The notes under the pieces: model-generated
Database searches by the model: none
What the model was told of the DNA's origin: nothing
The model's input: the letters and a program-made list of their open reading frames with translations, nothing else
Shown here: piece after piece, positions 7,849-16,310 of the stretch
How positions within the stretch are numbered: the stretch's first letter is position 1
Layout of the letters: each line of letters opens with the position of its first letter
Position numbers and translations under genes: made by a program
Assembly: GCA_019155205.2 (NCBI GenBank)
Contig: JAHNZQ020000308.1
Coordinates: forward strand, 459,150-484,257
From: Gracilaria vermiculophylla
Taxonomy: Eukaryota > Rhodophyta > Florideophyceae > Gracilariales > Gracilariaceae
DNA: 25,108 nucleotides
Reading direction: 5' to 3'

Positions 7849-8355
7849 CTAACACCTCGGGCTGGTGCTGACTTCGATGAGCAACCCGCTAGACGGGTCG
7901 CTAAAGAACAGCTGCTTGAGGTCGTCTTCCTCGAAACACCGCGTCACGTACTCCACGCCGCTCTTCCGCAGCGTGTCCACGATGCGCTCAAAGTCCGAGT
8001 CGCCCGCGCGGTCCGTGCACAGGAACGAGACGTGGTCGCTGCGCGGGTCGATGGTTCCCCGCGCGCTGCGCGCCGTCCGCCACTGGCGCGGCCAGCACTC
8101 GAGGCGCTGGATGAAGTGTATCTCCAACCCCAGTCCGCAGATCCACGCACCGTCCACCGTTCTGGCAATGGAACCTGGCCGTTTCAGCCGTTTGAAGCCC
8201 AGAACCGTTTCGAAGAAGATTGCTGTTTGCGCCGGTTGAGGCACTGCGAACGAGATGTGGTTCACGCCGAGCAGCGGCAGCGCTCGACGAGGGTAGCCTT
8301 GCAGCGCTTTGGAGTCGGCGACGTCACTAGCCGTTTCCGTGCGAACCATGGTCAT
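7849..8355 (-). CDS. VOC-superfamily (glyoxalase-fold) protein
   Basis: 168 aa from the ATG at 8355; a second ATG two codons on (8349) sits in the context ACCATGG and may be preferred. One VOC domain, residues about 28-165: LLGVNHISFAVP (28-39) with metal-ligand candidate His33, the FFETVLGFKRLKRPGS turn (47-62), GAWICGLGLEIHFIQ (69-83), RSDHVSFLC with His108, and a C-terminal GLLIEVST with Glu161. This order (H, then H, then E at the end) is that of glyoxalase I/fosfomycin-resistance-type metalloenzymes, closest in look to plant glyoxalase-like single-domain proteins. The substrate cannot be read from sequence. An open frame continues upstream without ATG and is GC-rich, so it is probably not coding. 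It precedes TSG101 on the same strand. Confidence 0.8.
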   Translation of the reverse strand: MTMVRTETASDVADSKALQGYPRRALPLLGVNHISFAVPQPAQTAIFFETVLGFKRLKRPGSIARTVDGAWICGLGLEIHFIQRLECWPRQWRTARSARGTIDPRSDHVSFLCTDRAGDSDFERIVDTLRKSGVEYVTRCFEEDDLKQLFFSDPSSGLLIEVSTSPRC

Positions 8356-9855
8356 CCAAACAGCTGCGGTGCACCTCAACAACCGCCACGCCCTTCGACG
8401 AGACGCGAAGCGCACCAAGGTAGCTGCGCGCCGCTTAAAAACACAGCTGCGTGCAGCAAGACATCGTGCGACATCGGCAGACGTAGCTCTCCCAGCGTGT
8501 GAGCTGGCGCTTCGCTGCGCATGCTGTATGCCCCCTTTGACGTTCCTTCTGCCACTAACGCGCACACATCGTCAAAGGGAGCACGCACCGTGTCACGAGC
8601 GACGTAGTTGGCGCGCGTGCGCACAATCACCGCGGGGCGTCCTCAGAACCCTTCCCGAGCGCCTGCTGTCCAATCACATCCTTTGGGTCGCAACGCCCTG
8701 ACCTCGCCGCCGTTTCGCTTGCGAGGCAAAGCGCGTGCTGGTGCATGCGCCGGCAGCGACGACGCACCGCATACGCTGCTGCCTACTCCCTTGCTGAATT
8801 TGGCGCCACGCTCGCGGTGGAAGCAGCAAGCAAGGAAGTACCGTCAGTGCAACAAAACATTTTTCGCGCCCAACCTATACCGTCGTGCGACCCACTCGCG
8901 ACTGGGGAACACGCACTCGCGCTTGCAACAGCTCAAGGCACGCAGCCGCTCACACGGTCCACCAGGAGCTGCCCGGGGCGCTACAAGCATATTGGCTCCG
9001 CGTACGTGTCTATCTACAGGATAAATCGCACAACGAGCGTGCGGTGGCTGCGCATGCGCATCGCCGTCGACTGTGCTCCCATCTCGCGACGGCACTCGAG
9101 TGAATCAAAGGGGCAAATATCTGAGCCAACGAACATATCACAATCGTCGTCTTTCTCTATTTTCGCCGTTGCTCTAAATATCATTCGGCGTGGCGGAGGA
9201 TGTAAGTGTACCAAGGATATCGTCTTTCGACGAGTTGGAAGCAGCCGAAAACCATGGCAAGCACAGCATCGTGCATGGAATTAAGTGGCGTACATCCTGT
9301 TTTCATGATGATGAAGCCCATCCTTGGACAAGACAGAAACTCGCCACTTGGATATTGACCCTCGATCCAGTCCGCCCTGACACCGCCGGCGCTGCAGCGC
9401 TACCTACGCTACGGATGTGGCTTGCGCATTTCTGAGGAGACTATCAGAACCGCGCCTACTTGCGAGTAACAAAATAATATCCAACTGCCAACGTTAAAAA
9501 TGAATCATTATTTTGCTCTCGTGCAATCTCGCCCTGTCTGGAGAATCGCCGCCACACCGCGTACGCACCGCTCTCACTCCACCCGGGCAGCTCCTGGCGG
9601 TTGGGCAGTGTTATCTCGGCCCCCGCGCGACGCCTACGACCCCCTTCCCCGTCCATGACTTACAACCGCCAACTTACCACGCCACCAAATGCAACGCGCT
9701 CTCAAAATTTTCTGCCACCACTTGCAGTAAAGCGACCGCCTACACTAGCGCTTAGGCTGCCCACATATCTTGTATTCGCTCATCAGCATCCCCCAACGTT
9801 TTCCGATCGTCTTCGAACTACCACTGCTTCCAACGTCGTCACGAAGTCCACCACC
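8356..9855. other. Intergenic between divergent VOC and EEP genes
   Basis: About 1.5 kb. The left half (8356-9090) is GC-rich with several mutually overlapping open frames and no recognisable protein. A frame at 9190-9435 has protein-like composition (ISSFDELEAAENHGKHSIVH) but starts at GTG and has no recognisable relative. GATGTAAGTG at about 9200 looks like a splice donor, so a non-coding 5' exon of the EEP gene is possible. An in-frame ATG at 9655 gives an alternative upstream start of the EEP protein. Confidence 0.5.
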
Positions 9856-11274
9856 ATGCTTACCTCGCGCGCTCCGTCCGCTTTTGCACTATCACCGGTC
9901 CCTCTTCGTGTCTCGCGCTACAGGTTGCACACAGCAGCGAGTGCATTCCCACAGTGGAAGCCATCCCCATGGCGCCCCTTTTCCAATCTGCGTCCTTTTC
10001 CGAGGACACCCTCCATGTCTACATCGCCAAAGCCGCAACGCGTTGGCCCCGGTGGAAACGGCGCTTCCAACGGCAACGGCGATACTCCGTCAGATTTTGG
10101 CGAAAAGGAGCTTTTTGCGTCGTCTCCAGAATTGGAACAACTTGCCATCAAGTCCTCTGATGCTCCCATTCTCACACGCATTGTATCGTATAATGTGCTG
10201 TCTTCATCTCTAGCCGCGGGGTCGCATTTTCCGGATTGCGATCCAGCCAATTTAAGCAATACCACGCGTTTGAAGCGCCTTCTGATCAAGCTGGAAGGCC
10301 CGGTTGCTTCGAGGTCAATCATTTGCCTCCAAGAGGTCTCGCTGTCTTGGAGTGGTCCTCTGCATACTTTTTTTGCAAACCGAGGCTTTCACTTACTATT
10401 AGCATCGCACGGTTCGTTTTTTAATGGATATATGGGGGAAGGCTTAGCATTTCCTCTTGACTTGTATGAGGCCATTGATCTTCACATTGAGCGACTTACG
10501 GACTTCATTCGCTGGCCGCAAGCTCCAAAGTTAGTAGGAATTCCCGGCGTGATTTCGGAGATACGTTCTCGAGTGATCAAGGCGGTGCAGGTGTTGGCCG
10601 GGTTTTCGAAACCATCCAGAACTGCGAAGAAAGAGCCATGGGCACACGCGAGAGGCAGACAGAATCGTTTCATCTTTGCCCGCTTGCGTTCTCGTACCAA
10701 CGGAGCTAAAATCTGTGTGGGCACTTATCACATGCCATGTATTTATTGGTCACCACCGGTGATGATGATTCATTCAGCGTTGGTTGTTAGTCGCTTTCAG
10801 AAATTATGCGGCGATGACTATGGCGTTCTTGCGGGGGACTTCAACATAAAGCCAACAGATGAATCATATGAGATGATTCTGCGAGGCACTGTTGATGAAC
10901 AACATCAGGATTTTCCTCCGAATGCACCGGACGGGTCGCCTGCGTCCTCATGGTTTCCCAAGCTGTTGGCACCTATGAAGAGCGCTTATCGCGAAATTCT
11001 CGGCAATGAACCCGACTTTACAAACTACGCTAAGGTTGAAAATCAACCTGTGTTTATAGAAACGCTTGATTACTTGTTCTGCACTTCCGACGTGGACGTA
11101 GTAGATGTACTCAGACTACCAAAGCGGGAGGCTGTTCAGGGTCCATATCCCGACGCGACAGAACCTTCGGACCACGTGATGATCGGGGCTACTCTGCGAC
11201 TACCGGCGCCTTCTCGCCAAGGGGAGCGGGAAAAGGCGGAGGCGAATGTGGGCGTTTACGAGGATGGATCGTGA
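9856..11274 (+). CDS. Endonuclease/exonuclease/phosphatase (EEP) family protein, organelle-targeted
   Basis: 472 aa from the ATG at 9856, chosen for its CCACCATG context and because an Arg/Ser-rich, acid-free presequence follows; an in-frame ATG at 9655 would add 67 residues. Residues 1-55 look like a mitochondrial or plastid presequence. EEP metal/catalytic motifs then occur in order: SYNVLSS (Asn113), CLQEV (Glu160), GTYHMPC (His292), AGDFN (Asp328, Asn330), TLDYLF (Asp405) and PSDHVMI (Asp439, His440), so the active site is complete. The set and spacing are those of the Mg2+-dependent EEP superfamily (CCR4/Angel-type RNA 3' nucleases, PDE12, DNase I relatives). With a presequence, an organellar RNA nuclease or phosphodiesterase is plausible, but the substrate is inference. 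It is convergent with the ATP synthase f gene. Confidence 0.85.
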   Translation: MLTSRAPSAFALSPVPLRVSRYRLHTAASAFPQWKPSPWRPFSNLRPFPRTPSMSTSPKPQRVGPGGNGASNGNGDTPSDFGEKELFASSPELEQLAIKSSDAPILTRIVSYNVLSSSLAAGSHFPDCDPANLSNTTRLKRLLIKLEGPVASRSIICLQEVSLSWSGPLHTFFANRGFHLLLASHGSFFNGYMGEGLAFPLDLYEAIDLHIERLTDFIRWPQAPKLVGIPGVISEIRSRVIKAVQVLAGFSKPSRTAKKEPWAHARGRQNRFIFARLRSRTNGAKICVGTYHMPCIYWSPPVMMIHSALVVSRFQKLCGDDYGVLAGDFNIKPTDESYEMILRGTVDEQHQDFPPNAPDGSPASSWFPKLLAPMKSAYREILGNEPDFTNYAKVENQPVFIETLDYLFCTSDVDVVDVLRLPKREAVQGPYPDATEPSDHVMIGATLRLPAPSRQGEREKAEANVGVYEDGS

Positions 11275-11574
11275 AGGGAAACAGCTTCGTGTACAAAACT
11301 TGATTTTTGGGACGTGTGATGAGCCAAACGCCTTGGAGCGCAGGTTAGTCTTTTTTTGTTGTATCTCACTTTTAACCATAAAACTTAAAAACTGCTCTTT
11401 CAATCATGACTTTAAATTAGTCTCGATGAGGTTCGACGCGTGAAACTACGAGTCACAGATCCAGTTTAACTCGGTGGCGGAGGCGCGGGCTTGAGCAGGG
11501 CGAAAAGATGAGCATGGGCGGCGACGATCGTGCGACTAGCGCTCGAATGCATACGTGAGCACGATCGGAAGCAA
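11275..11574. other. Intergenic between convergent genes
   Basis: 300 bp between the EEP stop and the ATP synthase f stop. It holds a T-rich tract (about 11350-11360) and nothing else that I can support. Confidence 0.6.
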
Positions 11575-11811
11575 CTAAACGTCATTGGCGTGCTTCTTAT
11601 GTTCCTCCAACTCGTGCTTGATGTGGGGGTACTCAATGGCGTAGCCGATGATGCCGATTCCCAGCATAACGTGCACAACCGGCGCAAAGCTGCCGGTCTT
11701 GAAATACGTTCGATGATACCATTCGTAGAACTTCATGAACTGGTTCTTGTTGACGGGGATTCTCTGGCGGAGCTGGGCGGCGACGTCCGCCACCTTGGTT
11801 TCGCCGCTCAT
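11575..11811 (-). CDS. ATP17: Mitochondrial F1Fo-ATP synthase subunit f
   Basis: 78 aa, ATG at 11811 to TAG at 11575, single exon. The soluble N-terminus includes NQFMKFYEWYHRTYFKTGSF (23-42). One membrane span (about 43-61, APVVHVMLGIGIIGYAIEY) is followed by a basic/acidic tail HIKHELEEHKKH (63-74). This layout, with a KxG-like turn before the span and a Y-x-HxKHE-type motif after it, is that of subunit f of mitochondrial Fo (yeast Atp17, animal ATP5MF), a small peripheral-stalk-base protein of the inner membrane. The length is within the family range. No presequence is seen, as for animal subunit f. The open frame extends upstream past the ATG, but that extension is not conserved-looking. 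Confidence 0.75.
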   Translation of the reverse strand: MSGETKVADVAAQLRQRIPVNKNQFMKFYEWYHRTYFKTGSFAPVVHVMLGIGIIGYAIEYPHIKHELEEHKKHANDV

Positions 11812-12021
11812 AATGGTGAGCGGGTTCGTGATGGTGGGGATGCAGCGATGCGATGGGAAGACGTCTTTTGATGGAAACGCAACCGTATCGTCAGAAGACG
11901 ATGAGACAATGACCACAAATATTGCAAGCGAGCTGGCAGAGGTCATATGCGCATGGCACTCGTCCGATGGGAGTTGTCGGACAGCTTGTCCCGGGCATGG
12001 CACAAGTGATGTAAGGCAGTC

Positions 12022-12035
12022 GGGCTGTAAAGCCC
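12022..12035. repeat. Small hairpin GGGCT-GTAA-AGCCC
   Basis: Perfect 5-bp stem with a GTAA tetraloop, 45 bp before the large palindrome. It may belong to the same structured region. Confidence 0.5.
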
Positions 12036-12080
12036 TGTTGGGGAGCAGCACCGCACAGATTGGGGGGTGTGAGCCTCACG

Positions 12081-12135
12081 CTCACATTGTGAGGAGTGCA
12101 CTTCAAAGTTTGAAGTGCACTCCTCACAATGTGAG
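12081..12135. repeat. Perfect 27-bp inverted repeat with 1-base centre
   Basis: The left arm (12081-12107, CTCACATTGTGAGGAGTGCA then CTTCAAA) is exactly the reverse complement of 12109-12135, with a single G at 12108 between them. Fifty-five bases therefore form a near-perfect palindrome, far beyond chance for this window. It shares its last bases with a second palindrome. Confidence 0.9.
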
Positions 12136-12182
12136 TTACGTACAGTAGCGGGTTTGAAGTTCAACCCCGTACTGTACGCAAC
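12134..12182. repeat. Second, imperfect inverted repeat (about 24 bp arms)
   Basis: The left arm AGTTACGTACAGTAGCGGGT plus TTGAA (12134-12158) pairs with the reverse complement of 12159-12182 with a few mismatches and one bulge, with no loop. It begins at the last bases of the perfect palindrome, so two fold-back units are joined end to end. Confidence 0.75.
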
Positions 12183-12606
12183 TAATCTGCCGTACGTGTT
12201 TTGTTGGGGTGGGGCCCACGGCGGCTGACGGGTAGAGAACGAAGTACTTTCTGGAGCTGACTGCGTCCACGAAGTCGTGATTGATCATCAATATGATATG
12301 CTAGAATAAGGCAAGGCTCCATTCTGGGTAACTTTCCATTCTCGTACGTGTTGCCCTCATCAGGACGAATACTATCTCAACACGTCACAACACATACTGT
12401 GACCTCCCTCATCACCGTCCTTCTTGTTTTCATTCTTCACCACATAATCAAATCAACCTCATAATGTACGCTCCGAACGGAAGCCCATTTTCATCCCACC
12501 CACGGGCTCGCGATTGTGTATCAAGCTTAGTGCCGCTTCATGGCCGTGCAGCCTTGTCCACTTTTCTTATTTACCATTTTGCTACGCACTTCGTTTTCAA
12601 AGTAGC

Positions 12607-15138
12607 ATGAGCGACGACCACGTGGTTGCAAACCACCAGACTCAACGCAGCCTTCGCAATGAAGACTCCACCTCTGATAGATATCGAGATGCTTCAGACG
12701 TCAACCCCTCTGCAATCAAGCTCAACAGTGACGAGCGTTTCTCCACTCATTTTTCTAATGATGAAGACGCCGACCGCTTAACGCTTATGACCAATGCTGA
12801 AAACTTTACTTTTTCTCTTCCTCTCAGACAATTCACCAAACTTGAAGTCGTCACAGCACGGGAGATTGAGACCATTTTACGTTGGCATCACGTTTTCGTC
12901 GGACTTGGGGTGCTCTTTACTTTGATTCTGGTCATTCTTGCTAACACTGCTTACCTTGAAATCTTCATCACTCCCAAGCAACAAGGATGGACCCATGACA
13001 TTCGCTTCTATAGACCTCCAACCAATCTCATCTGGTTTTCTCAAGTCATGGTCTTGCCGATGTTCTTATATGTGTTGATTCTTTGCCTGGTGTTCTCCAC
13101 AAGAATTTTTACCATGAAACCCACTGCACGAACAAAGGAACAGTACTGGGTGGTATTCCTCTTACTCGCAATGGTTCTTTATCTCAACCCAATTTTCGCA
13201 TTGACAAAGATTAATGACATCTTGATATATAAAAATGAACCGTGGAAGAAATGGTCAACTCATGATTGGTTTCAATGGCTACAATCAGTATCTAAGGTGT
13301 TGAGGTCGGGCGGCTTCACCGGAACAACAATCTTCTATGTCTGGGCAAGTATGCACTCGTATCGCATTCTTGAGTCAGATATTAACATCATGTTCTACTT
13401 ACCAAAGATCATCGTACTGGCCCTCTATATCGCCGCAAAAGTAGTTGTGGTCTTCACACACCGGATACATTCCTCAGAGCTAATGTTTGCGAGCTTTTTC
13501 GGCATGGTCTCGGTGTATAGCACGGCCCAAAAGTGGTACAAACCAGGCGTTCTTTTCGCATCCTTGTTGTTTGCATTTGAGCTTGGGTTGGGTATCTACA
13601 TCTTTGTCGAATACCTAAAGACCAAGCGAAAGCTTAAAAAGGCAGACTACTTGAAATACCGCAGCAAACAGATTGGTTTTCGATTCTTTGTTTATCACAA
13701 CATTACTTTTTATGCTGCCTTCATTGCAATGTATTTGGTGCTTCTCCTCGGGCTTCCAAACGGTACAAACGTGTTTTCTCTTTTGCTGAGGAATTTGGAA
13801 GCTTCATTCTTTGAGGTTCATGATTTGTTATTGGGAATTCAGATTTCGTTGCTGGCTTATTGTACAGTGGAGGCGTACGTGAATTTACCGGCAGATGCCT
13901 TGGGCTTCAGGGGCTGGTTTGCCCCTCAGCTGCCGAAAGGTGCCGGCGCGGAAAAAACGGAACTGGAACCCATTACATACAGGAAACGTGAGCCTCCGTC
14001 GCTGCATGGCGTGGTTTCAGATTTGAGAGTCAATTGCTTTGTGATGCAGACACATGTTACTTTGTTTAACTTTGCATGGTTGGTCTACTATTGGGACACT
14101 CCGAAGGTGGAGAACTTCAAATTGACCCAGGACGTGTTCCGATTTACAATAGCCGAGTATATCAAAGATAAGGAAACAGATACTCACGTTCTTGTTGTAG
14201 ATGGGCAGGATCGCATTGTGATTGTGTTCAAGGGGACGACATCCACAAAGAATTTGAAAACCGATGTGAACATGTTTTACGCGACGGCGCGAGCCGTGCT
14301 ACCAACGAAATTGGGAGACGAAGATCCTCAAGGGGATCAACAAGCGAGCGACAATCCTATTCTAAAGACTAGAAACTGGCGTAGGGCCAAAATCCACAAG
14401 GGTTTTGCAGTCGCATATGGTGCGGTGGGCTCTCGCCTACTTTCCATTGTGAAGAAACTGCAAGATGAGAAAAGGAGACCAGTGTTTCTGACGGGACATT
14501 CACTTGGTGGGGCTCTGGCGACAATTTGCAGTTTTGACTTATTTCTTCGTCTAGGTCTTACGAGGAAGGAGATCTTTGTATCTACATTTGGTGCCCCACG
14601 GGTTGGCAACTGGTACTTTTGGAATATATATGACGAGAACGTGCCGATTCATTGGCGTATCGTAGTTGGGCCTGACGTTGTTGCAAAGTTACCGAAAGTT
14701 GGATATGTACACGTTGGCAAGAAAGTTCTTTTGACCGTCGACGGTGATTTATTCATTGACCCAAACTCACTTGAGTTAAACATGTGGTCCGGAGATATCG
14801 CTTCAATTTTGTATCATAGGAAGGCGTCGTATCTTCTTGCCATGCGAGCGTGGTGCGAGCGACATCATGGGGATGAGTATTTACCCGAGTTTTGGCCCTT
14901 CCCAGTATCCAAGGACGATACAAAGCGATTCCAACACGCCATGGTGCGCAGCACAACAAAAAGCGGGCTGCTCGCCTCGCCTAGACCTCTTGCCAACAAA
15001 CGGGCCAGAATTATGTTGCTCGATGCTATGGTGGATGCTTTGGACGAGGGTGGTCTATTTGAGCCCCGAGTGATTGATAGATGGACCATTCTCACAAAAG
15101 GACTCATCGAGCGCACTGCCAATGAAGAAAGGCTGTAG
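12607..15138 (+). CDS. Multi-pass membrane protein fused to class 3 lipase
   Basis: 843 aa, single exon; ATG at 12607 is the first in a frame that is open further upstream without ATG. Residues 1-85 are acidic and polar. About eight membrane spans follow (roughly 96-118, 141-164, 180-198, 263-282, 288-306, 314-334, 362-381, 403-423), resembling the Wntless/MIG-14-like membrane region; that assignment is tentative. Residues about 470-750 are a class 3 (fungal-type) lipase: IVIVFKGTTSTKN (oxyanion strand), nucleophile elbow TGHSLGGALA with Ser632, STFGAPRVGN, GPDVVAKLP with Asp690, and candidate His737 in YHRKASY. The triad appears intact. It likely hydrolyses acyl lipids at an endomembrane or plasma membrane, with the lipase domain on one side after the last span. 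It is convergent with the next gene. Confidence 0.82.
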   Translation: MSDDHVVANHQTQRSLRNEDSTSDRYRDASDVNPSAIKLNSDERFSTHFSNDEDADRLTLMTNAENFTFSLPLRQFTKLEVVTAREIETILRWHHVFVGLGVLFTLILVILANTAYLEIFITPKQQGWTHDIRFYRPPTNLIWFSQVMVLPMFLYVLILCLVFSTRIFTMKPTARTKEQYWVVFLLLAMVLYLNPIFALTKINDILIYKNEPWKKWSTHDWFQWLQSVSKVLRSGGFTGTTIFYVWASMHSYRILESDINIMFYLPKIIVLALYIAAKVVVVFTHRIHSSELMFASFFGMVSVYSTAQKWYKPGVLFASLLFAFELGLGIYIFVEYLKTKRKLKKADYLKYRSKQIGFRFFVYHNITFYAAFIAMYLVLLLGLPNGTNVFSLLLRNLEASFFEVHDLLLGIQISLLAYCTVEAYVNLPADALGFRGWFAPQLPKGAGAEKTELEPITYRKREPPSLHGVVSDLRVNCFVMQTHVTLFNFAWLVYYWDTPKVENFKLTQDVFRFTIAEYIKDKETDTHVLVVDGQDRIVIVFKGTTSTKNLKTDVNMFYATARAVLPTKLGDEDPQGDQQASDNPILKTRNWRRAKIHKGFAVAYGAVGSRLLSIVKKLQDEKRRPVFLTGHSLGGALATICSFDLFLRLGLTRKEIFVSTFGAPRVGNWYFWNIYDENVPIHWRIVVGPDVVAKLPKVGYVHVGKKVLLTVDGDLFIDPNSLELNMWSGDIASILYHRKASYLLAMRAWCERHHGDEYLPEFWPFPVSKDDTKRFQHAMVRSTTKSGLLASPRPLANKRARIMLLDAMVDALDEGGLFEPRVIDRWTILTKGLIERTANEERL

Positions 15139-15404
15139 GTTTGCTGAAACGAAGGACTAGCGCAAATCATGACCATTTCAACCCGAAGGTAACAACTCAT
15201 TTCAAACAGGAGCCAAAACAACGTTTGACAAGTCAAGAAACGGGCAAGCGATAGGAGATAGCAAAAGCTGTTGCGTAAAAGCTTAGATATTGCATAAAAG
15301 ACAGCAGAAGCATGGTAGCTCGCATGGCGCGCAGGTGAAAACGAATGCGTTTTTGTTGATCGGAGTAAAACAGTGTGAGGTATTATGGTTGAGGGTTAGA
15401 AAAG

Positions 15405-16310
15405 TTAAATCTTCTGTTTGTTGAGGTTATGTCTCTTCTTCTCGGCACGTTTCCGCATTTGAACGAGGCGACTTATCGGTGCCGTAGTCCTGGAATCAGT
15501 TTTGAATTTGCTGGCATATTCAGATAGATTTTGCGGTTGGGCAACCACTTTTTGCTGAGTTTTTTTAGACTTGACTTTCCGCATTGAAGTGCTTTCAATA
15601 GAGGTAGTGACGTCGGCCCTGGGAAAGGCTTGTGCTCGGGTATGGCTACACGATTTAAAGGTTTCTTCGCGGAGCGGCACTGAGGGATTGTTGCTCGGTT
15701 GCTGAGGTGGGGATGGGTTGGAGGCTTGGTTGAAACCAATTTTATCGTTCTCTTTGGCGGTGGAGGATGAATGTTGAGAGCCCCGAATAACGGTGGACGG
15801 GCGCTTCTTGGCCACGTCCAGCAGACTGGAGGCCTTTTGAATAGATAGTCGTCGAGGAATGTTGGTGGTGGATGAGGAGGTGGGTTCGACTTGGAGCGGC
15901 TGGCACTGTGGCACAATTCGATTAATGCGAACGGCATGATATGCAAGATCCCTATAGCTGCGTCGTTTGGTGCGCATCTGGGGGCGGAAATGCGAAGGGC
16001 TTGATTGCTTGCGCGGGAGATCGGGGGAGTTCGAATCGGTGTTGGAGAGGCACAAGGTGACGTGGCGAACGACGATGGCACCAAGCATTTGAAGGTGGGT
16101 GTCCAAGTCAAAACATGGGGTATGAGCAATGAAGTTTCGTAGACGAGCGATAAGCTGGGGCGTGAAGGCAGAGACGGTCATGCTCGCCAGCTCGGTCCAA
16201 ATTTGACCAATGTTGTGAGGGTTATGTTGGGCAAAATTGCTGGGGTCGACTGGGAGAGGGGAGGAAAGGTTGGGGTTTGGGGAATCCAGAACGGTGTGGT
16301 TGGACTCCAT
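15405..16310 (-). CDS. Hypothetical Ser/Pro-rich basic protein
   Basis: 301 aa, ATG at 16310, TAA at 15405, single exon. I do not recognise it. Residues about 35-85 (IWTELASMTVSAFTPQLIAR, then FDLDTHLQMLGAIVVRHV) look like a short helical domain; the rest is low-complexity Ser/Pro/Gln/Asn, probably disordered, with a strongly basic C-terminus (SRLVQMRKRAEKKRHNLNKQ) that could act as a nuclear-localisation or RNA/DNA-binding tail. KSKKTQQK (about 247-254) adds another basic patch. A nuclear role is inference. It is convergent with the lipase gene (266 bp between stops) and divergent from the Spondin_N gene. Confidence 0.6.
   Translation of the reverse strand: MESNHTVLDSPNPNLSSPLPVDPSNFAQHNPHNIGQIWTELASMTVSAFTPQLIARLRNFIAHTPCFDLDTHLQMLGAIVVRHVTLCLSNTDSNSPDLPRKQSSPSHFRPQMRTKRRSYRDLAYHAVRINRIVPQCQPLQVEPTSSSTTNIPRRLSIQKASSLLDVAKKRPSTVIRGSQHSSSTAKENDKIGFNQASNPSPPQQPSNNPSVPLREETFKSCSHTRAQAFPRADVTTSIESTSMRKVKSKKTQQKVVAQPQNLSEYASKFKTDSRTTAPISRLVQMRKRAEKKRHNLNKQKI

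Larger units (their letters stand above)
11812..12606. other. Intergenic between divergent ATP synthase f and lipase genes
   Basis: 795 bp. The left part contains the palindrome cluster listed separately. The 150 bp before the lipase ATG are pyrimidine-rich on the plus strand (CCTCCCTCATCACCGTCC..., TTTTCATTCTTCACC), a common look for algal promoters and 5' UTRs. No gene is seen. Confidence 0.6.

Noticed and set aside
8745..9284. 179-codon plus-strand frame
   Set aside because: No recognisable motif, mixed composition and competing frames on both strands.
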